Positions 1-10,167 of a DNA stretch of 64,000 nucleotides are shown here, one piece after another (the stretch's first letter is position 1; every line of letters begins with the position of its first letter). Below the pieces are notes generated by a model, which saw only the letters and a program-made list of their open reading frames with translations, ran no database searches and was not told the origin of the DNA. Source of the stretch: JBBRVW01 sp038246545 (GTDB lineage: Bacteria > Actinomycetota > Actinomycetes > JACCUZ01); contig JBBRVW010000005.1 in the NCBI GenBank assembly GCA_038246545.1, positions 1 through 64,000 on the forward strand, in the 5' to 3' direction. The position numbers and the translations under genes were made by a program.

Positions 1-1
1 C

Positions 2-1474
2 ATCTTCGAGACGACCGACTACAGCTTCGAGACCCTGTCCAACCGGTTGCGCGAGATGGCGTTCCTCAACCGGGGCCTGACCATCGTGTTGCGCGACGAG
101 CGGCCCAATGCTGCCGAGGCGAGCGCGCACGACGAGATCGCCGAGTCCGACGAAAAGGCGCCGACCGAGGTCGTCTACCGCTACGACGGCGGTCTGGTCG
201 ATTACGTGAACTTCCTGGGTGCCCGCAAGGACCCCGTGCACCGCACGGTCGTGTCCTTCGAGGCAGAGTCCGAATACATCAACGGCGGTCTGTCGCTCGA
301 CGTCGCGATGCAGTGGAACAACGGCTTCACCGAGTCCGTGCACACGTTCGCGAACACCATCAACACCCACGAGGGCGGCACGCACGAAGAGGGTTTTCGG
401 GCAGCGCTGACGACGTTGGTCAACAAGTTCGCCCGCGACTGGGGCATCATCAAGGAGAAGGACGCCAACCTCACCGGCGACGACGTCCGCGTGGGCCTGA
501 CCGCCATCGTCAGCGTCAAGCTGGCCGAGCCGCAGTTCGAGGGTCAGACCAAGACCAAGCTCGGCAACACCGAGGCGAAGTCGTTCGTGCAGAAGGTCGT
601 GAACGACAAGCTCGGCGAGTGGTTCGAGAAGAACCCGACCGAGGGCAAGGAGATCGCGCGCAAGGCCCAGGGTGCAGCGTTCGCGCGGCTGGCCGCGCGC
701 AAGGCACGCGACGCCGCCCGCAGCCGGAAGGGGCTGCTCGGCGGCGGCAGCCTCCCGGGCAAGCTGGCCGACTGCCAGTCGACCAACCCCGAGGAGTGCG
801 AGCTCTTCATCGTCGAGGGCGACTCGGCCGGCGGGCCGGCCAAGCAGGGGCGCGACCAGCGCACCCAGGCGATCCTCCCGATCCGCGGCAAGATCCTCAA
901 CGTCGAGCGGGCCCGGCTCGACCGTGTCCTGGGCAACCAGGAGGTGCAGGCGATCATCTCCGCCCTGGGCACCGGCATCCAGGGCGACGAGTTCGACCTG
1001 GCCCGGCTTCGCTACCACAAGGTGGTGCTGATGGCCGACGCCGACGTCGACGGTCAGCACATCCGCACCCTGCTGCTCACCCTGCTGTTCCGGTTCATGC
1101 CAGAGGTGGTGGAGCAGGGGCACGTGTTCCTGGCGCAGCCCCCGCTCTACAAGCTGAAGTGGGCCCGGCCGGCCGATCCGGAGTACGCCTACTCCGACCG
1201 TGAGCGGGACGCCCTCACCGACGCCGGTCTCGCGGCCGGCAAGAAGCTGCTCAAGGACGACGGGGTGCAGCGCTACAAGGGTCTCGGCGAGATGAACAAC
1301 GACGAGCTGTGGGACACCACGATGGATCCCGAGAAGCGGATCCTGCTGCAGGTCACCCTGGAGAACGCCGCACTGGCCGACGTGCTCTTCACCGAGCTGA
1401 TGGGCGAGGACGTCGAGAGCCGCCGCAAGTTCATCCAGCGCAACGCCAAGGACGTCCGGTTCCTGGATATCTGA
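2..1474 (+). CDS. gyrB: DNA gyrase subunit B (5' truncated by window edge)
   Basis: This is the C-terminal ~490 residues of the ATPase subunit of DNA gyrase, which with GyrA introduces negative supercoils. The frame is open from the first bases, so the start lies outside the window. The visible part covers the end of the transducer domain, then the TOPRIM domain (EGDSAGG, then DADVDGQH) and the C-terminal RYKGLGEMN motif, ending in NAKDVRFLDI as usual for actinobacterial GyrB. The TOPRIM motif reads EGDSAGGPAKQGRD, with Pro where most bacterial GyrB proteins have Ser. gyrA follows 62 bases downstream, the standard origin-proximal pair. Confidence 0.97.
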   Translation: MFETTDYSFETLSNRLREMAFLNRGLTIVLRDERPNAAEASAHDEIAESDEKAPTEVVYRYDGGLVDYVNFLGARKDPVHRTVVSFEAESEYINGGLSLDVAMQWNNGFTESVHTFANTINTHEGGTHEEGFRAALTTLVNKFARDWGIIKEKDANLTGDDVRVGLTAIVSVKLAEPQFEGQTKTKLGNTEAKSFVQKVVNDKLGEWFEKNPTEGKEIARKAQGAAFARLAARKARDAARSRKGLLGGGSLPGKLADCQSTNPEECELFIVEGDSAGGPAKQGRDQRTQAILPIRGKILNVERARLDRVLGNQEVQAIISALGTGIQGDEFDLARLRYHKVVLMADADVDGQHIRTLLLTLLFRFMPEVVEQGHVFLAQPPLYKLKWARPADPEYAYSDRERDALTDAGLAAGKKLLKDDGVQRYKGLGEMNNDELWDTTMDPEKRILLQVTLENAALADVLFTELMGEDVESRRKFIQRNAKDVRFLDI

Positions 1475-1536
1475 TCGCCCCCTGATTCCTGAACGCCTTG
1501 CTGCCGACGCAGCGCCTCTTCTAGGAGCAGCTTTCC

Positions 1537-4167
<2,631 letters not shown>

Positions 4168-4192
4168 CGCACGAGACGAGACGAGGCGCGTG

Positions 4193-4684
4193 GTGAGCAC
4201 CCCCCAGGGCTCCGGACGGGAGTGGCGTGGCGGTCCCCCCACCGCCACCATGCCTCCTGTGACCGACACGCTGGCCGGCGCCACCCAGGTGCGCCCCGCA
4301 GCGCGGGTGCGCGCCCGGCGCGCCCGCCTGGTGCTCAGCCGAGTGGACCCGTGGTCGGTGATGAAGCTGGCGTTCCTGCTCGCGATCGCGCTGGCCATCG
4401 TCGCTGTCGTCGCGGTGTTCGTCCTCTGGTCGGTGCTCGACGCGATGGGCGTCTTCGACTCGGTCGGCAGCACCGTCGAGAGCGTCACCCGCTCCTCCGA
4501 CAACGCCCAGGGCGTCAACATCCTCGACTACGTCGGGCTGGGCAAGGTGCTCTCGATCACGATGGTGCTCTCGGCGGTCAACGCCGTCCTGCTGACCGCG
4601 CTGTGCACCCTCTCGGCGTTCCTCTACAACATGGCCGCCAGCCTGGTCGGCGGTCTGCACCTCACCTTCACCGAGGACGTCTGA
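4193..4684 (+). CDS. DUF3566 transmembrane protein
   Basis: This 163-residue membrane protein belongs to the DUF3566 family, which in actinobacteria sits directly after gyrA. A disordered N-terminus (about 55 residues) is followed by an Arg-rich stretch, a first membrane helix around MKLAFLLAIALAIVAVV, an extracytoplasmic loop and a second helix near the C-terminus (VLLTALCTLSAFLYN). The chosen GTG at 4193 lies 25 bases after the gyrA stop. An upstream in-frame start inside gyrA (4124) and an internal ATG (4250) are possible alternatives. The function is unknown; a structural role at the membrane is only a guess from the topology. Confidence 0.85.
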   Translation: MSTPQGSGREWRGGPPTATMPPVTDTLAGATQVRPAARVRARRARLVLSRVDPWSVMKLAFLLAIALAIVAVVAVFVLWSVLDAMGVFDSVGSTVESVTRSSDNAQGVNILDYVGLGKVLSITMVLSAVNAVLLTALCTLSAFLYNMAASLVGGLHLTFTEDV

Positions 4685-4746
4685 CCGCTCCGGCATCCCG
4701 GGAACGGACCGCCGGATCTGGGGTCTGGCGGCCACCGCGGCTGGGG

Positions 4747-4752
4747 TAGTCT
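4747..4752 (+). promoter_or_regulatory. Probable -10 element for tRNA-Ile
   Basis: TAGTCT lies 30 bases before the mature tRNA 5' end and fits the actinobacterial -10 pattern TAnnnT. No good -35 hexamer is visible at the usual spacing, so this is a moderate call. Confidence 0.4.
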
Positions 4753-4782
4753 TGCGCGGCACCGATCGCACCCCGTTCACCC

Positions 4783-4856
4783 GGGCCTATAGCTCAGTTG
4801 GTTAGAGCGCTGCCCTGATAAGGCAGAGGTCAGTGGTTCAAATCCACTTAGGCCCA
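4783..4856 (+). tRNA. tRNA-Ile(GAT)
   Basis: A full cloverleaf can be folded by eye. The acceptor stem GGGCCTA pairs with TAGGCCC, and the anticodon stem CTGCC/GGCAG encloses loop CTGATAA with anticodon GAT at 4817-4819. The T arm carries GGTTCAAATCC. The discriminator base is A at 4856 and the 3' CCA is not encoded. The position after gyrA and DUF3566, followed by tRNA-Ala, is typical of actinobacteria. Confidence 0.97.
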
Positions 4857-4929
4857 CTCCGGCGTCCGACCGCAGCCCGGCCGGGCGTCACCGCGGAACG
4901 TGCGTCACGGAGAGCTGGGAGGACGCGCG

Positions 4930-5052
4930 ATGAAGAAGCTGCTTGCGCTGGTCGTCGCCGCCGTCGGGGGTGTAGTGGCCTGGAAGAAGATCACCGCCGA
5001 CCGCAGCGCCGAGGCGGATCTCTGGGCCGAGGCGACCGACCGGGTCGACTAG
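4930..5052 (+). CDS. DLW-39 family small protein
   Basis: This 40-residue protein was found by reading between the two tRNA genes. It starts MKKLLALVVAAVGG, has a hydrophobic N-terminal segment that could be a membrane anchor, and ends in ADLWAEATDRVD. The DLW motif near the C-terminus gives the DLW-39 family its name. GGGAGGA at 4917-4923 is a good ribosome-binding site for the ATG at 4930. The position between tRNA-Ile and tRNA-Ala matches the conserved actinobacterial context. The function is unknown. Confidence 0.88.
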   Translation: MKKLLALVVAAVGGVVAWKKITADRSAEADLWAEATDRVD

Positions 5053-5099
5053 CCCACTGCTCCCCTCCTCGTGCGTGACCGGTCGCCCGCTCGCGCCGC

Positions 5100-5172
5100 G
5101 GGGACGTAGCTCAACTGGCAGAGCACCGCCTTTGCAAGGCGGGGGTTGAGGGTTCGAGTCCCTTCGTCTCCA
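5100..5172 (+). tRNA. tRNA-Ala(TGC)
   Basis: The acceptor stem GGGGACG pairs with CGTCTCC (one G-T pair). The anticodon stem CCGCC/GGCGG encloses loop TTTGCAA, with anticodon TGC at 5133-5135. The T loop region is GGTTCGAGTCC. The discriminator A at 5172 is followed by an encoded CCA at 5173-5175. Confidence 0.97.
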
Positions 5173-5180
5173 CCACCGAC

Positions 5181-5213
5181 GGCCGCACTCGACATGACCT
5201 GCCGAGTGCGGCC
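5181..5213 (+). terminator. Hairpin after tRNA-Ala, convergent with DUF5324-like gene
   Basis: GGCCGCACTCG (5181-5191) and CGAGTGCGGCC (5203-5213) form a perfect 11-bp stem with an 11-base loop. It lies just after the tRNA and just before the stop of the minus-strand gene at 5233, so it could terminate both. There is no T-run, as is common in actinobacteria. Confidence 0.6.
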
Positions 5214-5232
5214 TTCGCGGTCGGTCAGTGCG

Positions 5233-6033
5233 TCAGCTCGTCGAGCCGGAGCCCTTCGCGCCCTTGGCCGCGGCGTCGGACACCTTCTTCGCGCGGGCCG
5301 GGGGGACCTTCTCGGTGGTGGCGGCCGGCGGGGCGCCGGTCGACTCGTCGGCGGCGTCGGCCAGGGCCTCGTCCGGCCCGGCACCGGCGGGGTCATCGGT
5401 GGTCGGCGCGGTCGCAGCGGCGGCTGCCGGGGTGCTGACCGCCGTGACGTTGCCCGCCGGCGTCGTGGGGCTGATCGCGGGCGAGGGCGGCGTCGTCCAG
5501 GCATCGACCGGGTCCTGGTTCTTCGCGACCCAGGCCTTCCAGGCCGCCCAGGCGGCCCCGAGGACACCGGCGACCAGGAACGCCTTGCGCACCCGGTGCT
5601 TCTTGCGGCTCGGCGCCGTCACCTCGCCGCGCAGCGCGGCCAGGGCGGCGGCGCTGCGGTCGGCGATCTCGTGCCGCTGCGGCTCGGTGGCCGCCAGGGC
5701 GGTGGCGAGGGCGGCGGTGACAGCGGGCAGGACGTCGGCGCGCACCTTCTCGACCGCGGGCTCGACCCTCGGCCCGGCCCAGTCCTTCGCGGTGTCGACG
5801 TGCGGCGCTGCCCAGTCCCGGGCGCTGCTCACGCGGGGAGCTGCCCAGTCGACGGCGGTCTCGACCTTCGGGGCGGCCCAGTCGCGGGTGGCGTCGGCCG
5901 CTCGGAGGGTGGCCTCGCGCGCGTCGGACGCGACCGGGGCGACCGTCTTCGAGGCGCTCTTGGTGGCTCCGCGCACTTTGCGGCGGGCCTTCTTCACGTC
6001 GTTGTTCTTCTTGAGTGTCGTCAGGGCGGACAC
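5233..6033 (-). CDS. DUF5324-like repeat protein with one membrane helix
   Basis: This 266-residue protein sits where Streptomyces-type genomes carry a DUF5324 gene, between tRNA-Ala and the cyclophilin. The N-terminal half is Ala/Lys-rich and holds four near-identical 11-residue units of the form DWAAPKVETAV, probably an amphipathic helix. A basic stretch and a single hydrophobic segment (FLVAGVLGAAWAAWKAW) come next, followed by a Pro/Ala/Thr-rich disordered tail. The design suggests a coiled or helical cytoplasmic part anchored by one helix. The function is unknown, and family membership rests on context and repeat style. Confidence 0.75.
   Translation of the reverse strand: MSALTTLKKNNDVKKARRKVRGATKSASKTVAPVASDAREATLRAADATRDWAAPKVETAVDWAAPRVSSARDWAAPHVDTAKDWAGPRVEPAVEKVRADVLPAVTAALATALAATEPQRHEIADRSAAALAALRGEVTAPSRKKHRVRKAFLVAGVLGAAWAAWKAWVAKNQDPVDAWTTPPSPAISPTTPAGNVTAVSTPAAAAATAPTTDDPAGAGPDEALADAADESTGAPPAATTEKVPPARAKKVSDAAAKGAKGSGSTS
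5770..5895 (-). repeat. Four 33-bp coding repeats in the DUF5324-like gene
   Basis: The octamer GCCCAGTC recurs at 5777, 5810, 5843 and 5876, exactly 33 bases apart. Each unit encodes one DWAAPxV-type 11-residue block on the minus strand. Confidence 0.8.
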
Positions 6034-6196
6034 AGGGAACCTCCGGTCGGACGAGCGAGTGGTCGGCTCCTGCCCAGCGTCCTCCCCCCGAAACCGGAGG
6101 GCCGAGGCGCCCCCCGCTGCCCGGCGTACGACGTCCGGGTCCGCGTGCGAGGATGTGAGACCACCGCCCGACAGACCGTCTCGAGAAGGGACCCCC

Positions 6197-6727
6197 GTGG
6201 CCGAGGAGCTCTACGCCACCCTGAAGACCAACCGTGGCGACATCGTGGTGCAGCTGTTCCCCAACCACGCGCCGAAGACCGTGGCCAACTTCACCGAGCT
6301 GGCCGAGGGCACGCGCGAGTGGGTCGACCCGGGCACCGGTGAGAAGAGCACCGCCAAGCTCTACGACGGCACCATCTTCCACCGCGTCATCACCGGCTTC
6401 ATGATCCAGGGCGGCGACCCGCTCGGCACCGGCACCGGCGGTCCGGGCTACCGGTTCGCCGACGAGTTCCACCCGGAGCTGCAGTTCGACAAGCCGTACC
6501 TGCTCGCGATGGCCAACGCCGGCCCCGGCACCAACGGCTCCCAGTTCTTCATCACGGTGGGCGCGACCCCGCACCTCAACCGCCGGCACACGATCTTCGG
6601 CGAGGTCGCCGACGGTCCCAGCCGCGAGATCGTCGACGCGATCAGTAGCACCTCGACGGGGCCGATGGACCGGCCGGTCGAGGACGTCGTGATCGAGAGC
6701 GTCCTCATCGAGCGCAAGCAGTCCTGA
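6197..6727 (+). CDS. Peptidyl-prolyl cis-trans isomerase (cyclophilin type)
   Basis: This 176-residue cytoplasmic cyclophilin catalyses cis-trans isomerisation of Xaa-Pro bonds. The GTG start at 6197 follows GAGAAGGG at 6183-6190. There is no signal peptide. Core cyclophilin motifs are visible: the active-site FHRVITGFMIQGGDP, then NGSQFFIT and LNRRHTIFGEV. Length and location (before a rhomboid gene, near gyrA) match the PpiA-type enzyme found at this site in actinobacteria. Confidence 0.95.
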   Translation: MAEELYATLKTNRGDIVVQLFPNHAPKTVANFTELAEGTREWVDPGTGEKSTAKLYDGTIFHRVITGFMIQGGDPLGTGTGGPGYRFADEFHPELQFDKPYLLAMANAGPGTNGSQFFITVGATPHLNRRHTIFGEVADGPSREIVDAISSTSTGPMDRPVEDVVIESVLIERKQS

Positions 6728-6732
6728 CGCCG

Positions 6733-7653
6733 GTGTCGGACGCCGCGGGCGGCGAGACCGCCGGACCCTCCGGTTCCGGGGACGCGGAAGGCGGCGGCCG
6801 CCCGCCGGGGGTGGACCCCGCGGTGTGCTACCGCCACCCGGACCGTGAAGCGCACATCCGGTGCGTGCGGTGCGACCGACGGATCTGCCCCGACTGCATG
6901 ATCCCGGCGTCGGTCGGCTTCCAGTGCCCCGAGTGCGTCCGTGAGGGCAACAAGTCGGTCCGCCGCGCGACCACCGTCTTCGGCGGCAAGGTCACCGGCG
7001 ACCCCGGCTGGGTCAGCAAGGTCCTCATCGCCGTCAACGTCGTCGTCTTCGTCCTGCAGATGGGGCTGGGCACCGTCGTGGAGCACCGGTTCTGGCTCAT
7101 CGGCGGCCCCGTCTTCGACCCCCGGCTGGGCCATGTCGTCGGAGTGGCCGACGGCGAGTACTGGCGGCTGCTGACAGCGGCCTTCCTGCACGGCGGCGTC
7201 GTGCACCTGCTCCTGAACATGTATGCCCTGTACCTGTTCGGGCCGCCCCTCGAGGCCGCGCTGGGCCGCGCTCGGTTCGCCGCGCTCTACCTCGTCGCGG
7301 CGGTCGGCGGCAGCGCGGCGTCCTACGCCGTGGCCGGGCCGGGCCAGCCGTCCCTCGGCGCGTCCGGCGCGGTCTTCGGCCTGCTGGGGGCGTTCTTCGT
7401 CGTCAACCGGCGGCTCGGGCGGGACTCGACCGGGCTGTTCGTGCTGCTGGCGATCAACCTGGCGTTCGGCTTCATCGCTCCCAACATCGACTGGCGGGCG
7501 CACCTCGGTGGCCTGGTCACCGGCGGTCTGTGCGCGGTGGCCATCGCCTACGCGCCGGAGCGACGTCGCACCCAGCTGCAGGTGGCAGGGATCGTCGCGG
7601 TGCTCGCCGTCGTGCTGGTGGTGGTGGTCCTCCGGACGCTGAGCCTGCGATGA
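6733..7653 (+). CDS. Rhomboid-family intramembrane serine protease with zinc-finger N-terminus
   Basis: This 306-residue protein starts with GTG five bases after the cyclophilin stop. Residues 32-68 form a small zinc-binding domain (paired Cys and His residues, B-box-like). About six membrane helices follow. The catalytic dyad is visible as GASGAVFG (Ser211) and WRAHLGG (His257), with the HLLLNM motif of rhomboids at 158-163. It should cleave membrane-spanning substrates within the bilayer; the substrates are unknown. The stop overlaps the next start (ATGA at 7650). Confidence 0.93.
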   Translation: MSDAAGGETAGPSGSGDAEGGGRPPGVDPAVCYRHPDREAHIRCVRCDRRICPDCMIPASVGFQCPECVREGNKSVRRATTVFGGKVTGDPGWVSKVLIAVNVVVFVLQMGLGTVVEHRFWLIGGPVFDPRLGHVVGVADGEYWRLLTAAFLHGGVVHLLLNMYALYLFGPPLEAALGRARFAALYLVAAVGGSAASYAVAGPGQPSLGASGAVFGLLGAFFVVNRRLGRDSTGLFVLLAINLAFGFIAPNIDWRAHLGGLVTGGLCAVAIAYAPERRRTQLQVAGIVAVLAVVLVVVVLRTLSLR

Positions 7654-8795
7654 CCGGGCGCGATGCTGTCGTCGTCGTCGACGCCGTCCGCACGCCGGTC
7701 GGCCGCCGCAACGGGGCCCTGGCGGGGGTGCACCCGGTGGACCTGTCGGCGCACGTCCTGGACGCGCTGGTGGCGCGCACCGGGCTCGACCCTGCGCTGG
7801 TCGACGACGTGGTGTGGGGCTGCGTCTCGCAGACCGGTGAGCAGGCGGTCAACGTCGGGCGCAACGCCGCTCTGGCGGCCGGCTGGCCCGAGGACGTGGT
7901 CGGCGTGACCCTCGACCGGCAGTGCGGCTCATCCCAGCAGGCGGTGCACTTCGCCGCGGCGGGCGTCATCGCGGGGCAGTACGACGTGGCCGTCGCCGGG
8001 GGCGTCGAGTCGATGACCCGGGTGCCGATGCTCTGCACCGTGACCCAGGGTCCTGGTGAGCCGTTCGGACCGCGGATGCTCGCCCGCTACGGCGGCACGC
8101 TGGTGCCGCAGGGCATCAGCGCCGAGATCATCGCCGACCGGTGGGGCCTGAGCCGCACCAGGCTGGACGAGCTCGCCGTCCGCTCGCACGCGAACGCCGC
8201 GGCGGCGCGAGCGTCCGGTGCGTTCGACGGTGAGCTCGCCCCGGTCGGGGACGTCGTGGCCGACGAGGGCATCCGCCCCGGCAGCACCCTCGAGACCCTC
8301 GGCGCCCTCATGCCGGCGTTCCGGGCAGACGGCGTGGTCACTGCCGGCAACTCCTCGCAGATCTCCGACGGTGCGGCGGCACTGCTGGTGACCACCTCCG
8401 AGGTCGCTGCCCGGCACGGGTGGCGGCCGCTGGCGCGGCTGCACGCGTTCGCCACCGCCGGTGTCGACCCGGTCACCATGCTCACGGCCCCGATCCCGGC
8501 CACGGCCCGCGTGTTGGAGCGCGCCGGGCTGAGCCTCGAGGACATCGACGCCTTCGAGGTCAACGAGGCGTTCGCGTCGGTGGTGGGTGCCTGGCTGGCC
8601 GAGACCGGGGCGGACCCGGCCCGGGTCAACCCGCGGGGCGGGGCTATCGCGCTCGGTCACCCGCTCGGCGGCTCCGGTGCGCGGCTGATGACGACCCTGC
8701 TGCACCACCTGGCGCAGACCGGCGGCCGCTGGGGGCTGCAGACCATGTGCGAGGGCGGCGGGATGGCCAACGCCACCGTCGTCGAGCGGCTGTAG
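7650..8795 (+). CDS. Acetyl-CoA C-acyltransferase (thiolase)
   Basis: This 381-residue thiolase condenses or cleaves acyl-CoA and acetyl-CoA units. The nucleophilic Cys is Cys92 in QCGSSQQA. The acid/base pair is His337 in GHPLGGSG and Cys367 in the CEGGGMAN motif. Start codon and rhomboid stop overlap (ATGA), so the two are likely co-translated, although no functional link is evident. Whether it serves degradation (FadA-like) or synthesis (AtoB-like) cannot be told from the sequence. Confidence 0.94.
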   Translation: MTGRDAVVVVDAVRTPVGRRNGALAGVHPVDLSAHVLDALVARTGLDPALVDDVVWGCVSQTGEQAVNVGRNAALAAGWPEDVVGVTLDRQCGSSQQAVHFAAAGVIAGQYDVAVAGGVESMTRVPMLCTVTQGPGEPFGPRMLARYGGTLVPQGISAEIIADRWGLSRTRLDELAVRSHANAAAARASGAFDGELAPVGDVVADEGIRPGSTLETLGALMPAFRADGVVTAGNSSQISDGAAALLVTTSEVAARHGWRPLARLHAFATAGVDPVTMLTAPIPATARVLERAGLSLEDIDAFEVNEAFASVVGAWLAETGADPARVNPRGGAIALGHPLGGSGARLMTTLLHHLAQTGGRWGLQTMCEGGGMANATVVERL

Positions 8796-8801
8796 CCGGA
8801 C

Positions 8802-8826
8802 CAGGGGCCCGCCGGCGTGGCCCCTG
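8802..8826 (+). terminator. Hairpin after thiolase gene
   Basis: CAGGGGCC (8802-8809) and GGCCCCTG (8819-8826) form a perfect 8-bp GC-rich stem with a 9-base loop, just after the thiolase stop. It is a likely factor-independent-like terminator without a T-run. Confidence 0.55.
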
Positions 8827-8856
8827 AGACGGGGCGGTTGCGGGGCGGAGCGGCAG

Positions 8857-8888
8857 TTGTCCACACTGGGGATAACCGGTGTGGATGA
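8857..8888. promoter_or_regulatory. Cluster of three DnaA-box-like 9-mers
   Basis: TTGTCCACA at 8857-8865 matches the GC-rich actinobacterial DnaA box. TGGGGATAA at 8867-8875 and TGTGGATGA at 8880-8888 read on the minus strand as TTATCCCCA and TCATCCACA, each one mismatch from TTATCCACA. Three such motifs within 32 bases of a convergent, non-coding spacer are unlikely by chance in such GC-rich DNA. DnaA binding is inferred, not shown. Confidence 0.5.
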
Positions 8889-8899
8889 CTTACACCGGT
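8875..8899. repeat. Inverted repeat overlapping the DnaA-box-like cluster
   Basis: ACCGGTGT (8875-8882) and ACACCGGT (8892-8899) are perfect 8-base inverted arms around a 9-base loop. It sits between the convergent thiolase and crgA genes and could act as a terminator for crgA. Confidence 0.5.
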
Positions 8900-8971
8900 G
8901 TGTTTCCGCAGGTCGGCCGGCCGTTCACGGGTGAGCTGCCGTCCGTTCACCCGCCACGCGCGGACGGCCGG

Positions 8972-9223
8972 CTATTTCCAGCGGGTGCTGAGGACGAAGC
9001 CCATGATGATGAAGCCGAAGCCGATGCCCATGTTCCACAGGCCGATGGCGCCGATCGGGTAGTCGGTCTGGGTCACGTAGTAGGTGACGACCCACAGCAG
9101 GCCGAACACGAAGCAGCCCACCATCACCGGGACGAGCCACGGCGGCGAACCCACCCGCACCGGCTTGGGCGCCCCCTCGGGCGGGACGTAGGTGTTGCGG
9201 CGGCGGAGGCGGGACTTGGGCAC
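8972..9223 (-). CDS. crgA: Cell division protein CrgA
   Basis: This 83-residue membrane protein is known in actinobacteria as a septation and divisome factor that interacts with FtsZ and PBPs. It shows a basic N-terminal stretch (KSRLRRRNTYVPP), then two membrane helices (WLVPVMVGCFVFGLLWVV and GFGFIIMGFVLS), and ends in TRWK as is typical. The GTG start at 9223 is supported by a GAGGAGC ribosome-binding site on the minus strand (9231-9237). A longer in-frame reading upstream lacks any family similarity. Confidence 0.95.
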   Translation of the reverse strand: MPKSRLRRRNTYVPPEGAPKPVRVGSPPWLVPVMVGCFVFGLLWVVTYYVTQTDYPIGAIGLWNMGIGFGFIIMGFVLSTRWK

Positions 9224-9336
9224 CGGTCGAGCTCCTCGGTTCCGTCGGGCGGGTGAGCATGGTGCGCGGTGACCCGTCCGGGTGGCGACGGGCCGCGGGC
9301 ACCTCCGGGCACCGCATGCGGGTGCCGTTCGTCGGT

Positions 9337-9342
9337 TAGCGT
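9337..9342 (+). promoter_or_regulatory. Possible -10 element upstream of the DUF881 gene
   Basis: TAGCGT lies in the 221-base divergent spacer between crgA and the DUF881 gene. No clear -35 is seen. Confidence 0.3.
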
Positions 9343-9444
9343 AGTCGTGAGCGTGCTCCCGGGTGCCACGGGCGTCACGGCCGCAACACAGATGTGCCGG
9401 TGACCGGTCGTGTCCCGGCAGCCCGACCAGCGAGGAGGCCACCG

Positions 9445-10167
9445 GTGCGGACGCTCTGGCGGCTTGCCACGCCCCTCGCCTTCGGCGCGGCCGGCGTGCT
9501 CTTCGTGACCAGTGCCGGGGCCGCGAACGGTGGCCAGCTGCGGGGCACGCTCGGCGACCTCGGTGACCTGATCCGCTCCGAGCAGCAGGGTGCCGACGAG
9601 CTCACCCAGCGGGTCGAGCGGCTCCGGGCCGACGTCGACCTGGCGACCGGGCGGGCCGGCACTGCCGACCGCCGGGTCGCGGCGGCCCAGCGCCGGACCG
9701 AGGGGCTCGAGCTGGCCGCCGGCACCGCTGCCGTCACCGGACCCAGCATCTCGGTGACCCTTGACGACGCGCCGCGCTCAGCGGACCGGGTGCTCCCCCC
9801 GGGCGCCACGCCCGATGACGTCGTCGTGCACCAGCAGGACATCCAGGGCGTCGTCAACGCCCTCTGGGTGGGCGGCGCCGAGGCCATGCAGATCATGGAC
9901 CAGCGGGTCATCGCGACCAGCGCGGTCCGCTGCGTCGGCAACACCCTGATCCTGCAGGGCCGGGTCTACTCCCCGCCGTACACCGTCACCGCGATCGGGT
10001 CGCCGGAGCGCCTGGCCCAGGCGCTCGAGGACTCTCCCCAGGTGCGGGGCTACCGCTACTACGTCGACGCGTTCGGGCTCGGGTACGAGACGCACGCATC
10101 GACGAGCACCGAGCTGCCGGCGTACGACGGGTCGCTCGATCTCCTGCACGCGCGGGCCGGCTCCTGA
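9445..10167 (+). CDS. DUF881 family membrane-anchored protein
   Basis: This 240-residue protein has one N-terminal membrane helix (PLAFGAAGVLFVTSAG), then a predicted coiled coil (residues ~30-90) and the DUF881 domain. The domain includes the motifs VVHQQDIQ, VVNALWVGGAEA and GNTLILQG. The start is set at GTG 9445 because GAGGAGG (9432-9438) sits six bases before it. An in-frame GTG at 9394 would add 17 residues but has no ribosome site. DUF881 proteins are conserved next to crgA and sortase genes. The family function is unknown, with an envelope role likely from topology. Confidence 0.88.
   Translation: MRTLWRLATPLAFGAAGVLFVTSAGAANGGQLRGTLGDLGDLIRSEQQGADELTQRVERLRADVDLATGRAGTADRRVAAAQRRTEGLELAAGTAAVTGPSISVTLDDAPRSADRVLPPGATPDDVVVHQQDIQGVVNALWVGGAEAMQIMDQRVIATSAVRCVGNTLILQGRVYSPPYTVTAIGSPERLAQALEDSPQVRGYRYYVDAFGLGYETHASTSTELPAYDGSLDLLHARAGS

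Noticed and set aside
5770..5895. Evenly spaced 33-bp repeats considered as a CRISPR array
   Set aside because: Repeats are in frame, encode a regular 11-residue unit, and have no unique spacers or cas genes.
8857..8899. DnaA-box-like cluster considered as the chromosomal oriC
   Set aside because: Too short (three boxes), no AT-rich unwinding region, and oriC is expected upstream of dnaN/gyrB, outside the window.
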